Of a stretch of 11,104 bases of DNA, positions 1 to 7,936 are shown in pieces. Numbering within the stretch: the stretch's first letter is position 1; every line of letters starts with the position of its first letter. The stretch covers positions 1 to 11,104 of the forward strand of contig JAFGDA010000019.1 of NCBI GenBank assembly GCA_016932375.1, in the 5' to 3' direction. The DNA comes from Actinomycetota bacterium (GTDB lineage: Bacteria > Actinomycetota > Humimicrobiia > Humimicrobiales > Humimicrobiaceae). A program made the position numbers and the translations under genes. The notes beneath the pieces are model-generated. The model was not told where the DNA came from. It worked only from the letters and a program-made list of their open reading frames with translations, and made no database searches.

Positions 1-3000
1 AGCAAGATACCAAAAGTAATGGAAATGCCCCATTTGCTGGACATACAGGTAAAATCATTCCAGTGGTTTCTTGAAGAAGGGCTTATGGAGGCACTAAGGG
101 ACATATCTCCAATAGAAGATTTTACAGGGAACATGTCTCTTGAGTTTATTGATTACAGTTTTGATGGAGAAAATGCCGACCCAGATGAATGCAAGATGCA
201 GGATATGTCATATACGTCACCCCTTAAAGTTCTTTCCCGTTTTATCAATAAAGACACCGGTGAGATAAAGGAACAGGAAGTCTTTATGGGTGATATCCCC
301 ATGATGACAGATAAGGGAACATTCATAATAAACGGAACAGAAAGAGTCGTTGTTTCACAACTTGTAAGGTCGCCCGGGGTATACTTTGATACCGAAATAG
401 ATAAAAAAACGGAACGTGACATATATATGTGCAAGGTAATACCCACAAGGGGGTCATGGATAGAGCTTGAGACCGATAAAAAAAATGTTGTCTATGTAAG
501 AATAGACCGGAGAAGAAAGTTCCTTCTATCCATTTTCCTTAAAGCTGTGGGGTTTGGAAATAACGAGGAACTTTTAAAATTATTCGAGTCTTTTGACAGG
601 GAGAATTGTATAAAAAGTACAATTGAGAAGGATGTTACCGAAACCGAGCAGGAAGCGCTGATAGAGATATATAAAAAGTTAAGGCCGGGAGAGCCACCTA
701 CCGTAGAGAGCGCAAAAAACCTTATAAATTCATTGTTCTTCAATCCCAAAAGATATGACTTAGGGAGAGTCGGCAGGTATAAGCTGGACCAGAAGCTGAT
801 GGAAGAGGTTGACCCTTCCATTATGTCGGTGCTGCAGGCAATAGACCGGAAAATGGACATAAATCCTGAAGAGAAGTACATACTTAACAGTAAGGATATT
901 TTTCTTATTGTGAAATACCTTGTTCAGCTCATGAATGGCATTGGCGAAGTTGATGACATTGACCATTTTGGTAACAGGAGGGTGAGGAATATTGGTGAAC
1001 TTATACAGAACCAGTTCAGGATCGGGCTTTCAAGGATGGAGAGAGTTGTAAAAGAAAGGATGACCACCCAGGACCTGGATATGATTACACCCAAATCCCT
1101 GATAAATATCAGGCCCCTGGTCGCAAGCTTGAAGGAGTTTTTTGGGAGCGGCCAGCTTTCCCAGTTCCTGGACCAGACAAATCCCCTTGCAGAAATAACA
1201 CATAAAAGGAGGTTATCTGCCTTAGGTCCCGGTGGGTTGAGCAGGGAAAGAGCGGGATTTGAAGTGAGGGATGTGCACAATTCACATTATGGAAGAATGT
1301 GCCCGATAGAAACCCCTGAAGGTCCCAATATCGGTTTGATAGGGTCACTTGCTACTTTTGCGCGGTTAAATGAATACGGGTTCATAGAGACTCCTTACCG
1401 CAAGGTAATTAACGGCAGGGTAACCGATGATGTTGAATATCTTTCTGCAGATGATGAAGGCGATTTCATTATTGCCGAATCAACGGCTGCAGTAGACGGA
1501 AGGGGTAACTTGATAGGTGAAAAAATATCTGCCCGTTCCGGTGATGATATCATATTGGTTGAACCAAAAATGGTGGATTATATGGACGTCTCCCCACAGC
1601 AGATATTCAGTGCAGCAGCTTCACTAATACCATTTCTTGAGCATGATGATGCAAACAGGGCTCTTATGGGATCAAACATGCAGAGGCAGGCGGTACCGCT
1701 TCTTGAGACAGAACCTCCACTGGTCGGGACTGGAATGGAGAAAGAGGTAGCGAGGGACAGCGGGGTGCTGATTCTTGCAAGAGATGACGGAGTAATAAAG
1801 GAAGTTACTGCTGATTATATAAAAGTAGACTACGAAAGCGAAAAAGGTTACATACACCAGCTTTACAAGTTCAAAAGATCCAACCAGGGGACCTGCATAA
1901 ATCAAAGGCCCCTTGTGCAGGAAGGAGACATGGTTGAAGAAGGCCAGGTCCTGGCAGACGGGCCTGCCACACATGCAGGGGAGCTGGCTCTCGGGAGAAA
2001 CCTGAGAGTTGCCTTTATGTCCTGGGAAGGATACAACTATGAGGATGCCATAATAATCTCCGAAAAACTTGTTAAGGAAGATTTGTTGTCTTCAATCCAC
2101 ATATCCAAACAGGAAGTTGAAGCAAGGACTACAAAACTTGGAAATGAAGAGATAACCCGGGATATACCGGGTGTGGGTGATGAAGCTCTTAAAAATCTTG
2201 ATGAGCGCGGAATAATAAGAACAGGAGCTGAAGTTAAACCGGGTGATGTCCTCGTAGGGAAAATAACCCCGAAGGGTGAAACAGAACTGACAGCCGAGGA
2301 AAAATTGTTGAGAGCTATTTTTGGCGAGAAAGCGAGGGAAGTCAGGGATAGCTCACTTAAGGTACCTCATGGAGAAGCAGGCAAAGTCCTTGACGTCCAG
2401 TTATTTTCGAGGAAAAAGGGGCATGACCTTCCCCCGGGGGTAAATGAGCTGGTAAGGGTGTTCATTGCAGAAAAAAGGAAGATTGCAGTAGGAGACAAGC
2501 TTGCAGGAAGGCATGGCAACAAAGGGGTAATATCCGTAATTTTACCGGAGGAGGATATGCCGTATACTGAGGATGGACAGCCCATTGATATAATATTCAA
2601 CCCGCTCGGCGTACCCTCAAGGATGAATGTCGGGCAGGTGCTTGAAGCCCATCTTGGCCTTGCCTGCAATAATGGCTGGAAAACCAGGGAAAGGGCAGAG
2701 GATGGCAAGGTTTATATATCAACGCCAATTTTTGACGGCTCAGGTGAAGAAGATATATCAGGCATATTGGAAAAGATTAATATCCAGAAAAATTGCAAGG
2801 CAATCCTCTATGATGGAAGAAGCGGGGAGAAACTTGGAGAAAGTATCGTTGTAGGTTATGTTTATGTTATGAAGCTTTTGCATCTTGTTGATGATAAGAT
2901 ACACGCAAGGTCAACAGGACCATATTCGCTTGTTACACAGCAACCGCTTGGTGGCAAGGCACAGTTCGGGGGCCAGAGGTTCGGGGAAATGGAAGTATGG

Positions 3001-3501
3001 GCTCTTGAGGCATATGGCGCGGCATATGCCCTGCAGGAAATGCTTACCATTAAATCAGATGATGTTTCAGGAAGGGTAAAAACCTATGAAGCCATAGTAA
3101 AGGGAGAAAATATTGAGAAGCCCGGTATCCCGGAATCATTTAAGGTCCTGATAAAGGAAATGCAGAGCCTGGGGCTGGATGTCGAAGTGCTCTCAGAGGA
3201 AGGAAAGGAAGTTAAGGTTTCAAAACCCGAGGATGAGATAATGAGAACGGTTGAAGAACTCGGGATCAATCTGGAAGACGAGGCAGAAATATCATCTGCC
3301 ACCAGTGAAAATATCGTGCCTGAAGCAGTGGAGAGCGGGAAAACCGCAGGGACCCGAGGTTCAAAGAAAACTGTTGATTCCGGGGAATCCGAAAAGTTGA
3401 AGGCTGTTGAAAAGGAGCTTGAAAAGCAGATTAAAAAGAAAACTTCAGCCGGTGCAGTCAAGTCTGCTGCAGAAGATAATACAAATGAAAAAAAGGACTA
3501 A
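1..3501 (+). CDS. rpoB: RNA polymerase beta subunit RpoB, 5'-truncated by window edge
   Basis: Beta subunit of DNA-dependent RNA polymerase, forming one side of the active-site cleft. The frame is open from base 1, and the residues before the first in-window ATG (SKIPKV at 1-18) match conserved beta N-terminal sequence. The ATG at 19 is therefore internal, and roughly 20-25 residues plus the true start lie to the left. 1166 residues are visible. Landmarks are the rifampicin region (1144-1224), ETPEGPNIGLIGSLATFARL just after it, GYNYEDAIIISE near 2030-2080, GDKLAGRHGNKGV at 2491-2529 with the two nucleotide-contacting lysines (2497 and 2521), and the C-terminal GKAQFGGQRFGEMEVWALEA clamp segment (about 2955-3014). 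The large E. coli beta insertion SI2 is absent, as in Gram-positive phyla. Similarity to actinobacterial beta runs to LGINL (ending 3273). A charged, lineage-specific tail of about 73 residues follows. rpoC starts 41 bases downstream, consistent with one operon. Confidence 0.98.
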   Translation, partial: SKIPKVMEMPHLLDIQVKSFQWFLEEGLMEALRDISPIEDFTGNMSLEFIDYSFDGENADPDECKMQDMSYTSPLKVLSRFINKDTGEIKEQEVFMGDIPMMTDKGTFIINGTERVVVSQLVRSPGVYFDTEIDKKTERDIYMCKVIPTRGSWIELETDKKNVVYVRIDRRRKFLLSIFLKAVGFGNNEELLKLFESFDRENCIKSTIEKDVTETEQEALIEIYKKLRPGEPPTVESAKNLINSLFFNPKRYDLGRVGRYKLDQKLMEEVDPSIMSVLQAIDRKMDINPEEKYILNSKDIFLIVKYLVQLMNGIGEVDDIDHFGNRRVRNIGELIQNQFRIGLSRMERVVKERMTTQDLDMITPKSLINIRPLVASLKEFFGSGQLSQFLDQTNPLAEITHKRRLSALGPGGLSRERAGFEVRDVHNSHYGRMCPIETPEGPNIGLIGSLATFARLNEYGFIETPYRKVINGRVTDDVEYLSADDEGDFIIAESTAAVDGRGNLIGEKISARSGDDIILVEPKMVDYMDVSPQQIFSAAASLIPFLEHDDANRALMGSNMQRQAVPLLETEPPLVGTGMEKEVARDSGVLILARDDGVIKEVTADYIKVDYESEKGYIHQLYKFKRSNQGTCINQRPLVQEGDMVEEGQVLADGPATHAGELALGRNLRVAFMSWEGYNYEDAIIISEKLVKEDLLSSIHISKQEVEARTTKLGNEEITRDIPGVGDEALKNLDERGIIRTGAEVKPGDVLVGKITPKGETELTAEEKLLRAIFGEKAREVRDSSLKVPHGEAGKVLDVQLFSRKKGHDLPPGVNELVRVFIAEKRKIAVGDKLAGRHGNKGVISVILPEEDMPYTEDGQPIDIIFNPLGVPSRMNVGQVLEAHLGLACNNGWKTRERAEDGKVYISTPIFDGSGEEDISGILEKINIQKNCKAILYDGRSGEKLGESIVVGYVYVMKLLHLVDDKIHARSTGPYSLVTQQPLGGKAQFGGQRFGEMEVWALEAYGAAYALQEMLTIKSDDVSGRVKTYEAIVKGENIEKPGIPESFKVLIKEMQSLGLDVEVLSEEGKEVKVSKPEDEIMRTVEELGINLEDEAEISSATSENIVPEAVESGKTAGTRGSKKTVDSGESEKLKAVEKELEKQIKKKTSAGAVKSAAEDNTNEKKD
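1144..1224 (+). other. Rifampicin-binding cluster (RRDR) of RpoB
   Basis: These 27 codons align with E. coli beta residues 507-533. The residues most often changed in rifampicin-resistant mutants keep the sensitive state: L511, Q513, D516 (1171), H526 (1201), S531 (1216) and L533 (1222), in E. coli numbering. Four positions differ from E. coli: S509 to G (1150), M515 to L (1168), N518 to T (1177) and S522 to A (1189). The overall pattern suggests a drug-sensitive enzyme, though the effect of the last two changes together is not obvious from sequence. Confidence 0.9.
3280..3498 (+). other. Lineage-specific charged C-terminal tail of RpoB
   Basis: About 73 residues continue beyond the point where actinobacterial beta normally ends shortly after the LGINL motif. 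The first part is Glu/Ser/Thr/Gly/Ala-rich and probably disordered. The second part, around KLKAVEKELEKQIKKK (3394-3441), looks like a Lys/Glu-rich helix, and the tail ends in NEKKD. There is no recognisable domain. The reading frame is intact and joins the conserved portion without a frameshift, so this is a real extension. Confidence 0.8.
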
Positions 3502-3527
3502 TTTAATAAGTAATAACCCATTTTACT

Positions 3528-3534
3528 GGAAGGA
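3528..3534 (+). promoter_or_regulatory. Ribosome binding site of rpoC
   Basis: GGAAGGA lies 8 bases before the ATG at 3543 and supports that start. The product then begins at the position usual for beta'. The 41-base rpoB-rpoC gap shows no convincing terminator or promoter. Confidence 0.8.
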
Positions 3535-3542
3535 TTGACCTG

Positions 3543-6500
3543 ATGGTAATAAATATTGATGTTAATAATTTTGATGCAATAAAGATAGGCCTTGCTTCGT
3601 CGGAAAAGATAATATCATGGTCAAACGGTGAAGTAAAAAAACCTGAAACCATAAATTACAGGACACTGAAACCTGAAAAAGACGGACTCTTTTGTGAAAG
3701 GATATTTGGCCCTACAAAAGACTGGGAATGTTATTGTGGTAAATATAAAAGAGTCAGGTTTAAAGGGATCATCTGTGAAAGGTGCGGAGTTGAAGTAACC
3801 CGCGCAAGTGTACGAAGGGAAAGAATGGGGCATATAGGTCTTGCCTCTCCCGTATCCCATATATGGTTTTTCAAAGGGGTACCTTCAAGGATGGGCTATG
3901 TACTCGATATAAGCCCGAGGGATCTTGAAAAGGTCCTGTATTTTGATTCATATATAATTACAAACGTCAACAGGGAAAAAATAAAAGAAGACGGGGAAGC
4001 AATAAAGAAAATAAGTGAATCAGCACTTGAGAAAGCAGGGGAGCTTCATAATTTAAGGTTGGAAGAAATAAGGGCTAATGCAGATGCCCTGCTGGAAGAG
4101 AATGAGGAACTGGCAAAACAATCTGAAGAAGCCTCGCGAATCAGTGATGAAATTTCCGGGGAGGAAAAATCTGCCGGGGATCTGGAAGATGATGACATGG
4201 AAGATGATGAAGATGATGAAGGCAGCATGCAGGATGATGACGAGGAAGACATGGATGAGGAAGATTCGGATGATCTTGACGGGGATATTGAAGAGGACAT
4301 GGAAAAACCCATGATACCGGAACTGGACATCGAAAGAGACAGGGCCAAGTTATTAAAAGAAAAAGAGAGGATGCTTGAAGAAGAAGAAGAGATATATCTT
4401 GAAGAGATAGAGCTTATAAAAAGGGCCTGTACCTTTTTTAATAACCTGGAAGAAAAGATGCTGGTTTCAGATGAAGCTCTTTTTAAAAAGATGAAAGAGA
4501 TTTTCGGGCAATATTTTAAGGGAGGCATGGGAGCGGAAGCTGTAAAGGAGCTGTTAAAGAATATAGATCCCGTAAAAGAAGCTGAAGAGTTAAAAACAAC
4601 CATAAAAAAATCAAAGGGGCAGAAAAGAAGCAGGAGTATTAAAAGGTTGAAAATAATCTCTTCTTTTATTGAATCCAATAACCGCCCTGAGTATATGATC
4701 CTGGATGTACTTCCTGTGATTCCCCCGGATTTGAGGCCCATGGTACAGCTGGATGGAGGAAGATTTGCCACTTCTGACCTCAATGATCTCTATAGAAGGG
4801 TTATAAACAGGAACAACCGTTTAAAGAAACTCCTTGAGCTCGATGCTCCTGAGATAATAATAAACAATGAAAAAAGGATGTTGCAGGAAGCCGTAGATGC
4901 CCTTTTCGATAATGGAAGAAGAGGCCGTGCAGTCGTAGGAGCAGGAAACAGGCCCTTGAAGTCCCTGAGTGACATGCTTAAAGGAAAGCAGGGGCGTTTC
5001 CGGCAGAACCTTTTAGGGAAAAGGGTAGATTATTCAGGAAGATCGGTAATAGTAGTGAACCCAAACCTTGAACTCGGGCAATGCGGACTTCCCAAAAAGA
5101 TGGCCCTTGAGCTTTTCAAACCGTTTGTAATGAAACAACTTGTTGAAGAAGGATTTGCGCAGAACATAAAGAGTGCCAAGACCATGGTGGAAAGGGCCAG
5201 TGATGAAGTATGGGATATACTGGAAGGGATAATCAAAAGCCACCCGGTCCTTCTTAACCGGGCCCCAACTCTTCACAGGCTGGGTATTCAGGCATTTATG
5301 CCTGTACTTGTTGAAGGAAAAGCCATTCAAATACACCCGATGGTATGTCCCGCTTTTAATGCAGATTTTGATGGTGACCAGATGGCTGTACATGTGCCCC
5401 TTTCAAATGAAGCAAAATCGGAAGCCATGATGCTCATGCTTTCCGTTAATAACATACTGTCACCGGCAAGCGGCGACCCGGTGGTTGTACCCTCACAGGA
5501 TATGATACTCGGAATCTATTACCTCACTTCGGAAAGGGAGAAAGCGGGCATTAAAAAATGGTACTTTGTATCCGAAGAGGAAGCTCTCCTTTATTTTGAT
5601 TACGGGATGATATCGCTGCATACTCCAATAAGGGTCGTAATAGATGAAAAGCCTCTGGACACAACTGTGGGAAGGGTTATTTTCAATAAGTCACTGCCCG
5701 GGGATTTCAGGTTCGTAAATAAAGAGGTGACAAAGAAAGAACTGATATCCATTATCAGTGAATGCATAGGGAAATATCCTCAATCTGTGGTCACGAGGAT
5801 GCTGGATGACATCAAGGCTGCAGGTTTTAAATATGCGACCCGTTCCGGATTGACTATCGGGATAGACGATATAGACATACCTCCTGAAAAGGGAAAAATA
5901 CTCGCTAAGGTTGAGGAAAAGATAAGCAAGATCGAGAATTATTATGAACAGGGGCTTATTACTGAGTTTGAGAGACACCAGAGGCTTATACAGACCTGGT
6001 CCAAAGCCAATGAAGATGTAGCCGATGCCATGGAAAAAAACTTCAATAAATTTAATTCTGTTTATATGATGGCTACGTCCGGAGCCAGGGGAAATATCAA
6101 GCAGTTAAGGCAGCTTGCCGGCATGCGTGGACTTGTGGCAAATGCAAGGGGTGATATCATTGACAGCCCTATTAAATCAAACTTCAGGGAAGGACTGGAT
6201 GTGCTGGAGTATTTCATATCCACCCATGGTGCAAGGCAGGGGCTGGCAGACACTGCATTGCGTACAGCAGATTCAGGTTACCTGACGAGGAGACTTGTTG
6301 ATGTTGCCCAGGATACGATGATAACAATAAAAGACTGCGGGACAGAAGAAGGCATTTATCTTTATGTCCTTACCCTTGAGGGTGAGCCAAACACAAACTT
6401 GATTGGAAGGATATGCCTTGAAAGTGTTATGAATCCCGGGACCAAAAAGAGCATAATAACAGCAGGCTCGGAGATAACGGACAGGCATCTGCAGAAATTC

Positions 6501-7856
6501 ATACATGCAAATATAGAAAAAATAAAGGTAAGGTCAACCATGACCTGCGAAGCTGAATCAGGAGTTTGCCAGATGTGCTATGGCAGGGATATGGCTACCG
6601 GCAAGATGGTTGAAATAGGGGAAGCAGTTGGTACTATTGCGGCGCAGTCCATAGGTGAACCGGGAACCCAGCTAACCATGCGTACCTTCCATACAGGTGG
6701 TGTGGCCAGCACTGTAATACAGAGATCCATAAAATCACCGGTGAAGGGCAAACTTGTACTCAGGAAGGACCTTCTTGATGAACTGAAAATAAAGAAGGAT
6801 GATTTCAAACAGGAGGATTCACAGGAAATACTTGAAATAAATATTGAGCATATCCCGCACAAACTTGTCTTCCAGGTAAAAATGGATGACGGGGACATAG
6901 TGGATGTCATCATTCCAAAGGGCGAGATACTTCAATTGAACAGGAGCATAAATTTGGAAGCAGGGGAAGTATTCGCAAAACTGATTATGACAGCCAAGAG
7001 GAAGACTCATGTCCACAAACACGAAAAGACTTTTGAAGGTATTGACATAACCAGCGGTCTGCCAAGGGTAGTTGAACTCTTTGAGGCAAGAAAACCAAAA
7101 GAACATGGGTATATAGCAGAAATATCCGGAAAAGTATCGATACAGGATATAGATTCGAGGTTCAGGATGCTGACCATCAGGAGCAAGGATGGCGAGCAGG
7201 AAAAGTCATACCAGATACCTACGAGGGCAAAACTTAATGTAAAAGATAAGGATGCAGTCCATGCAGGAGACCAGCTTACAGACGGACCAAGGAACCCCCA
7301 TGATATTTTAAGGATAAGCGGAATAAGGGAATGCCAGCAGTATATGGTTAAAGAAGTCCAGAACGTTTATAAGTCACAGGGTGTTGAGATAAATGACAAG
7401 CATATAGAGGTAATAGTAAGGCAGATGCTTAAGAAAGTTACCATAATAGACCCTGGAGACAGTGATTTCCTACCCGGCCAGATGTTGGACAGGCTTGTTT
7501 TTGAAAAGGAAAACAACAGGTTGATATCAGCCATGAAGAAACCTGCCAGCGCTGTCCAGAATCTAATGGGTATAACCAAGGCTTCGCTGGCTACCGACAG
7601 TTTTCTTTCAGCAGCTTCTTTCCAGGAGACCACAAGGGTGCTGACAGATGCTGCCCTCGAGAACAAGGTGGACAATCTTGCCGGGCTTAAGGAAAATGTC
7701 ATCATAGGCAAGGCCATACCGGCCGGCACGGGAATGAATAGCTTAAAAGACCTGGAACTTTCTTATCCAGGTTATAAAAAAGAGAATAAGGATGAAATAG
7801 AAATACTTCAGGAATCAGAGGAGGATGACATAAAGGAAATAGAAATAAACATATGA
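3543..7856 (+). CDS. rpoC: RNA polymerase beta' subunit RpoC, with two unusual insertions
   Basis: Catalytic beta' subunit of RNA polymerase, 1437 residues against about 1316 in Mycobacterium tuberculosis as I recall it. In order: the N-terminal zinc site C63, C65, C78, C81 in the clamp; a long charged helical insert (about 143-305) where Actinobacteria carry a coiled-coil insert, here enlarged by a polyacidic stretch; the lid/rudder region and DGGRFATSDLNDLYRRVINR (404-423); the magnesium motif NADFDGDQM with D608, D610, D612; the bridge helix (about 887-922); the second zinc site C932, C1002, C1009, C1012; and the trigger loop, whose first half TQLTMRTFHTGG ends at 1053 and whose second half resumes at DITSGLPRVVELFEAR from 1168. 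About 110 extra residues lie between the halves, resembling the SI3 trigger-loop insert. The C-terminus retains ITKASLATDSFLSAASFQET and GLKENVIIGKAIPAGTG, then ends in a short acidic tail. All catalytic and zinc residues are present, so the enzyme should be functional. Confidence 0.98.
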   Translation: MVINIDVNNFDAIKIGLASSEKIISWSNGEVKKPETINYRTLKPEKDGLFCERIFGPTKDWECYCGKYKRVRFKGIICERCGVEVTRASVRRERMGHIGLASPVSHIWFFKGVPSRMGYVLDISPRDLEKVLYFDSYIITNVNREKIKEDGEAIKKISESALEKAGELHNLRLEEIRANADALLEENEELAKQSEEASRISDEISGEEKSAGDLEDDDMEDDEDDEGSMQDDDEEDMDEEDSDDLDGDIEEDMEKPMIPELDIERDRAKLLKEKERMLEEEEEIYLEEIELIKRACTFFNNLEEKMLVSDEALFKKMKEIFGQYFKGGMGAEAVKELLKNIDPVKEAEELKTTIKKSKGQKRSRSIKRLKIISSFIESNNRPEYMILDVLPVIPPDLRPMVQLDGGRFATSDLNDLYRRVINRNNRLKKLLELDAPEIIINNEKRMLQEAVDALFDNGRRGRAVVGAGNRPLKSLSDMLKGKQGRFRQNLLGKRVDYSGRSVIVVNPNLELGQCGLPKKMALELFKPFVMKQLVEEGFAQNIKSAKTMVERASDEVWDILEGIIKSHPVLLNRAPTLHRLGIQAFMPVLVEGKAIQIHPMVCPAFNADFDGDQMAVHVPLSNEAKSEAMMLMLSVNNILSPASGDPVVVPSQDMILGIYYLTSEREKAGIKKWYFVSEEEALLYFDYGMISLHTPIRVVIDEKPLDTTVGRVIFNKSLPGDFRFVNKEVTKKELISIISECIGKYPQSVVTRMLDDIKAAGFKYATRSGLTIGIDDIDIPPEKGKILAKVEEKISKIENYYEQGLITEFERHQRLIQTWSKANEDVADAMEKNFNKFNSVYMMATSGARGNIKQLRQLAGMRGLVANARGDIIDSPIKSNFREGLDVLEYFISTHGARQGLADTALRTADSGYLTRRLVDVAQDTMITIKDCGTEEGIYLYVLTLEGEPNTNLIGRICLESVMNPGTKKSIITAGSEITDRHLQKFIHANIEKIKVRSTMTCEAESGVCQMCYGRDMATGKMVEIGEAVGTIAAQSIGEPGTQLTMRTFHTGGVASTVIQRSIKSPVKGKLVLRKDLLDELKIKKDDFKQEDSQEILEINIEHIPHKLVFQVKMDDGDIVDVIIPKGEILQLNRSINLEAGEVFAKLIMTAKRKTHVHKHEKTFEGIDITSGLPRVVELFEARKPKEHGYIAEISGKVSIQDIDSRFRMLTIRSKDGEQEKSYQIPTRAKLNVKDKDAVHAGDQLTDGPRNPHDILRISGIRECQQYMVKEVQNVYKSQGVEINDKHIEVIVRQMLKKVTIIDPGDSDFLPGQMLDRLVFEKENNRLISAMKKPASAVQNLMGITKASLATDSFLSAASFQETTRVLTDAALENKVDNLAGLKENVIIGKAIPAGTGMNSLKDLELSYPGYKKENKDEIEILQESEEDDIKEIEINI
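4179..4304 (+). other. Polyacidic stretch in the beta' clamp insert
   Basis: Codons 213-254 of rpoC contain 30 Asp/Glu among 42 residues and no Lys or Arg. They sit between two helix-like charged segments (about 145-210 and 258-305), where the tip of the actinobacterial helical hairpin would be. At DNA level it is a purine-rich run of GAT, GAC, GAA and GAG triplets, including short tandem GAAGATGATGAAGATGATGA at 4200-4219. The frame is intact throughout. Confidence 0.85.
6702..7043 (+). other. SI3-like insertion splitting the RpoC trigger loop
   Basis: About 110 residues (roughly 1054-1167) separate the trigger-loop halves. In M. tuberculosis and Bacillus only a few residues join the corresponding points (GGVGEDITGGLP and GGVAGDDITQGLP). 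The insert reads as beta-rich. Its later part (KLVFQVKMDDGDIVDVIIP, then LEAGEVFAKL) has the same pattern as the distal end of E. coli SI3 (a V-L-I-P strand, then SSGDTLARI), which suggests one sandwich-barrel hybrid motif domain. A His-rich THVHKHEK precedes the return to the trigger loop. The domain assignment is inference from pattern. Confidence 0.75.
7782..7853 (+). other. Acidic C-terminal tail of RpoC
   Basis: The last 24 residues (1414-1437) follow the conserved PAGTG motif. They contain 11 Asp/Glu and three Lys, ending in DDIKEIEINI. The beta' C-terminus lies near the omega subunit in known structures; any role for this tail is unknown. Confidence 0.6.
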
Positions 7857-7906
7857 CATGAAATGACCCTGTGGCACTTTATGAATAGTGAAGAAGTGTT
7901 ATAAGT

Positions 7907-7936
7907 ATGTCAATAGACATTTTTTTATATTGACAT
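7907..7936 (+). repeat. Perfect 9-base inverted repeat over the -35 region
   Basis: ATGTCAATA (7907-7915) and its exact reverse complement TATTGACAT (7928-7936) are separated by 12 bases that include a T-run. The right arm contains the TTGACA -35 box of the putative rpsL promoter. The arms are AT-rich (two G:C pairs each) and the following T-run is only four bases, so it would be a weak terminator. It could instead be an operator. Centre-to-centre arm spacing is 21 bases, two helical turns, which would suit a dimeric regulator. Confidence 0.5.

Noticed and set aside
19..21. ATG at 19 as the true rpoB start
   Set aside because: The residues upstream in the same frame (SKIPKV) match conserved beta sequence, and the family has about 20 more N-terminal residues, so the gene begins outside the window.
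2627..2854. Second + strand open frame overlapping rpoB
   Set aside because: Wholly inside conserved rpoB coding sequence in another frame, with no ribosome binding site or recognisable protein.
3510..3528. Inverted repeat AGTAA...TTACT in the rpoB-rpoC spacer
   Set aside because: Five-base AT-rich arms, no T-run; expected by chance in such sequence.
4200..4219. GAA/GAT triplet run as a microsatellite or phase-variable repeat
   Set aside because: The repeats are short and imperfect and the unit is three bases, so slippage would not shift the frame. It is explained by the acidic protein stretch.
4046..4783. A 245-codon minus-strand open frame, very rich in serine
   Set aside because: It is antisense to the Asp/Glu-rich part of rpoC. 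GAT/GAA/GAG/GAC triplets read backwards in the shifted frame give Ser codons and few stops. It has no protein-like composition.
7042..7047. TTGACA inside rpoC
   Set aside because: No -10 hexamer at proper spacing (AGGGTA at 17); it is explained by the Ile-Asp-Ile codons of the trigger loop.
7873..7900. Small hairpin just after rpoC (GGCACTT with AAGTGTT)
   Set aside because: Five Watson-Crick pairs plus two G-U pairs around a long loop, with no T-run. Probably chance.
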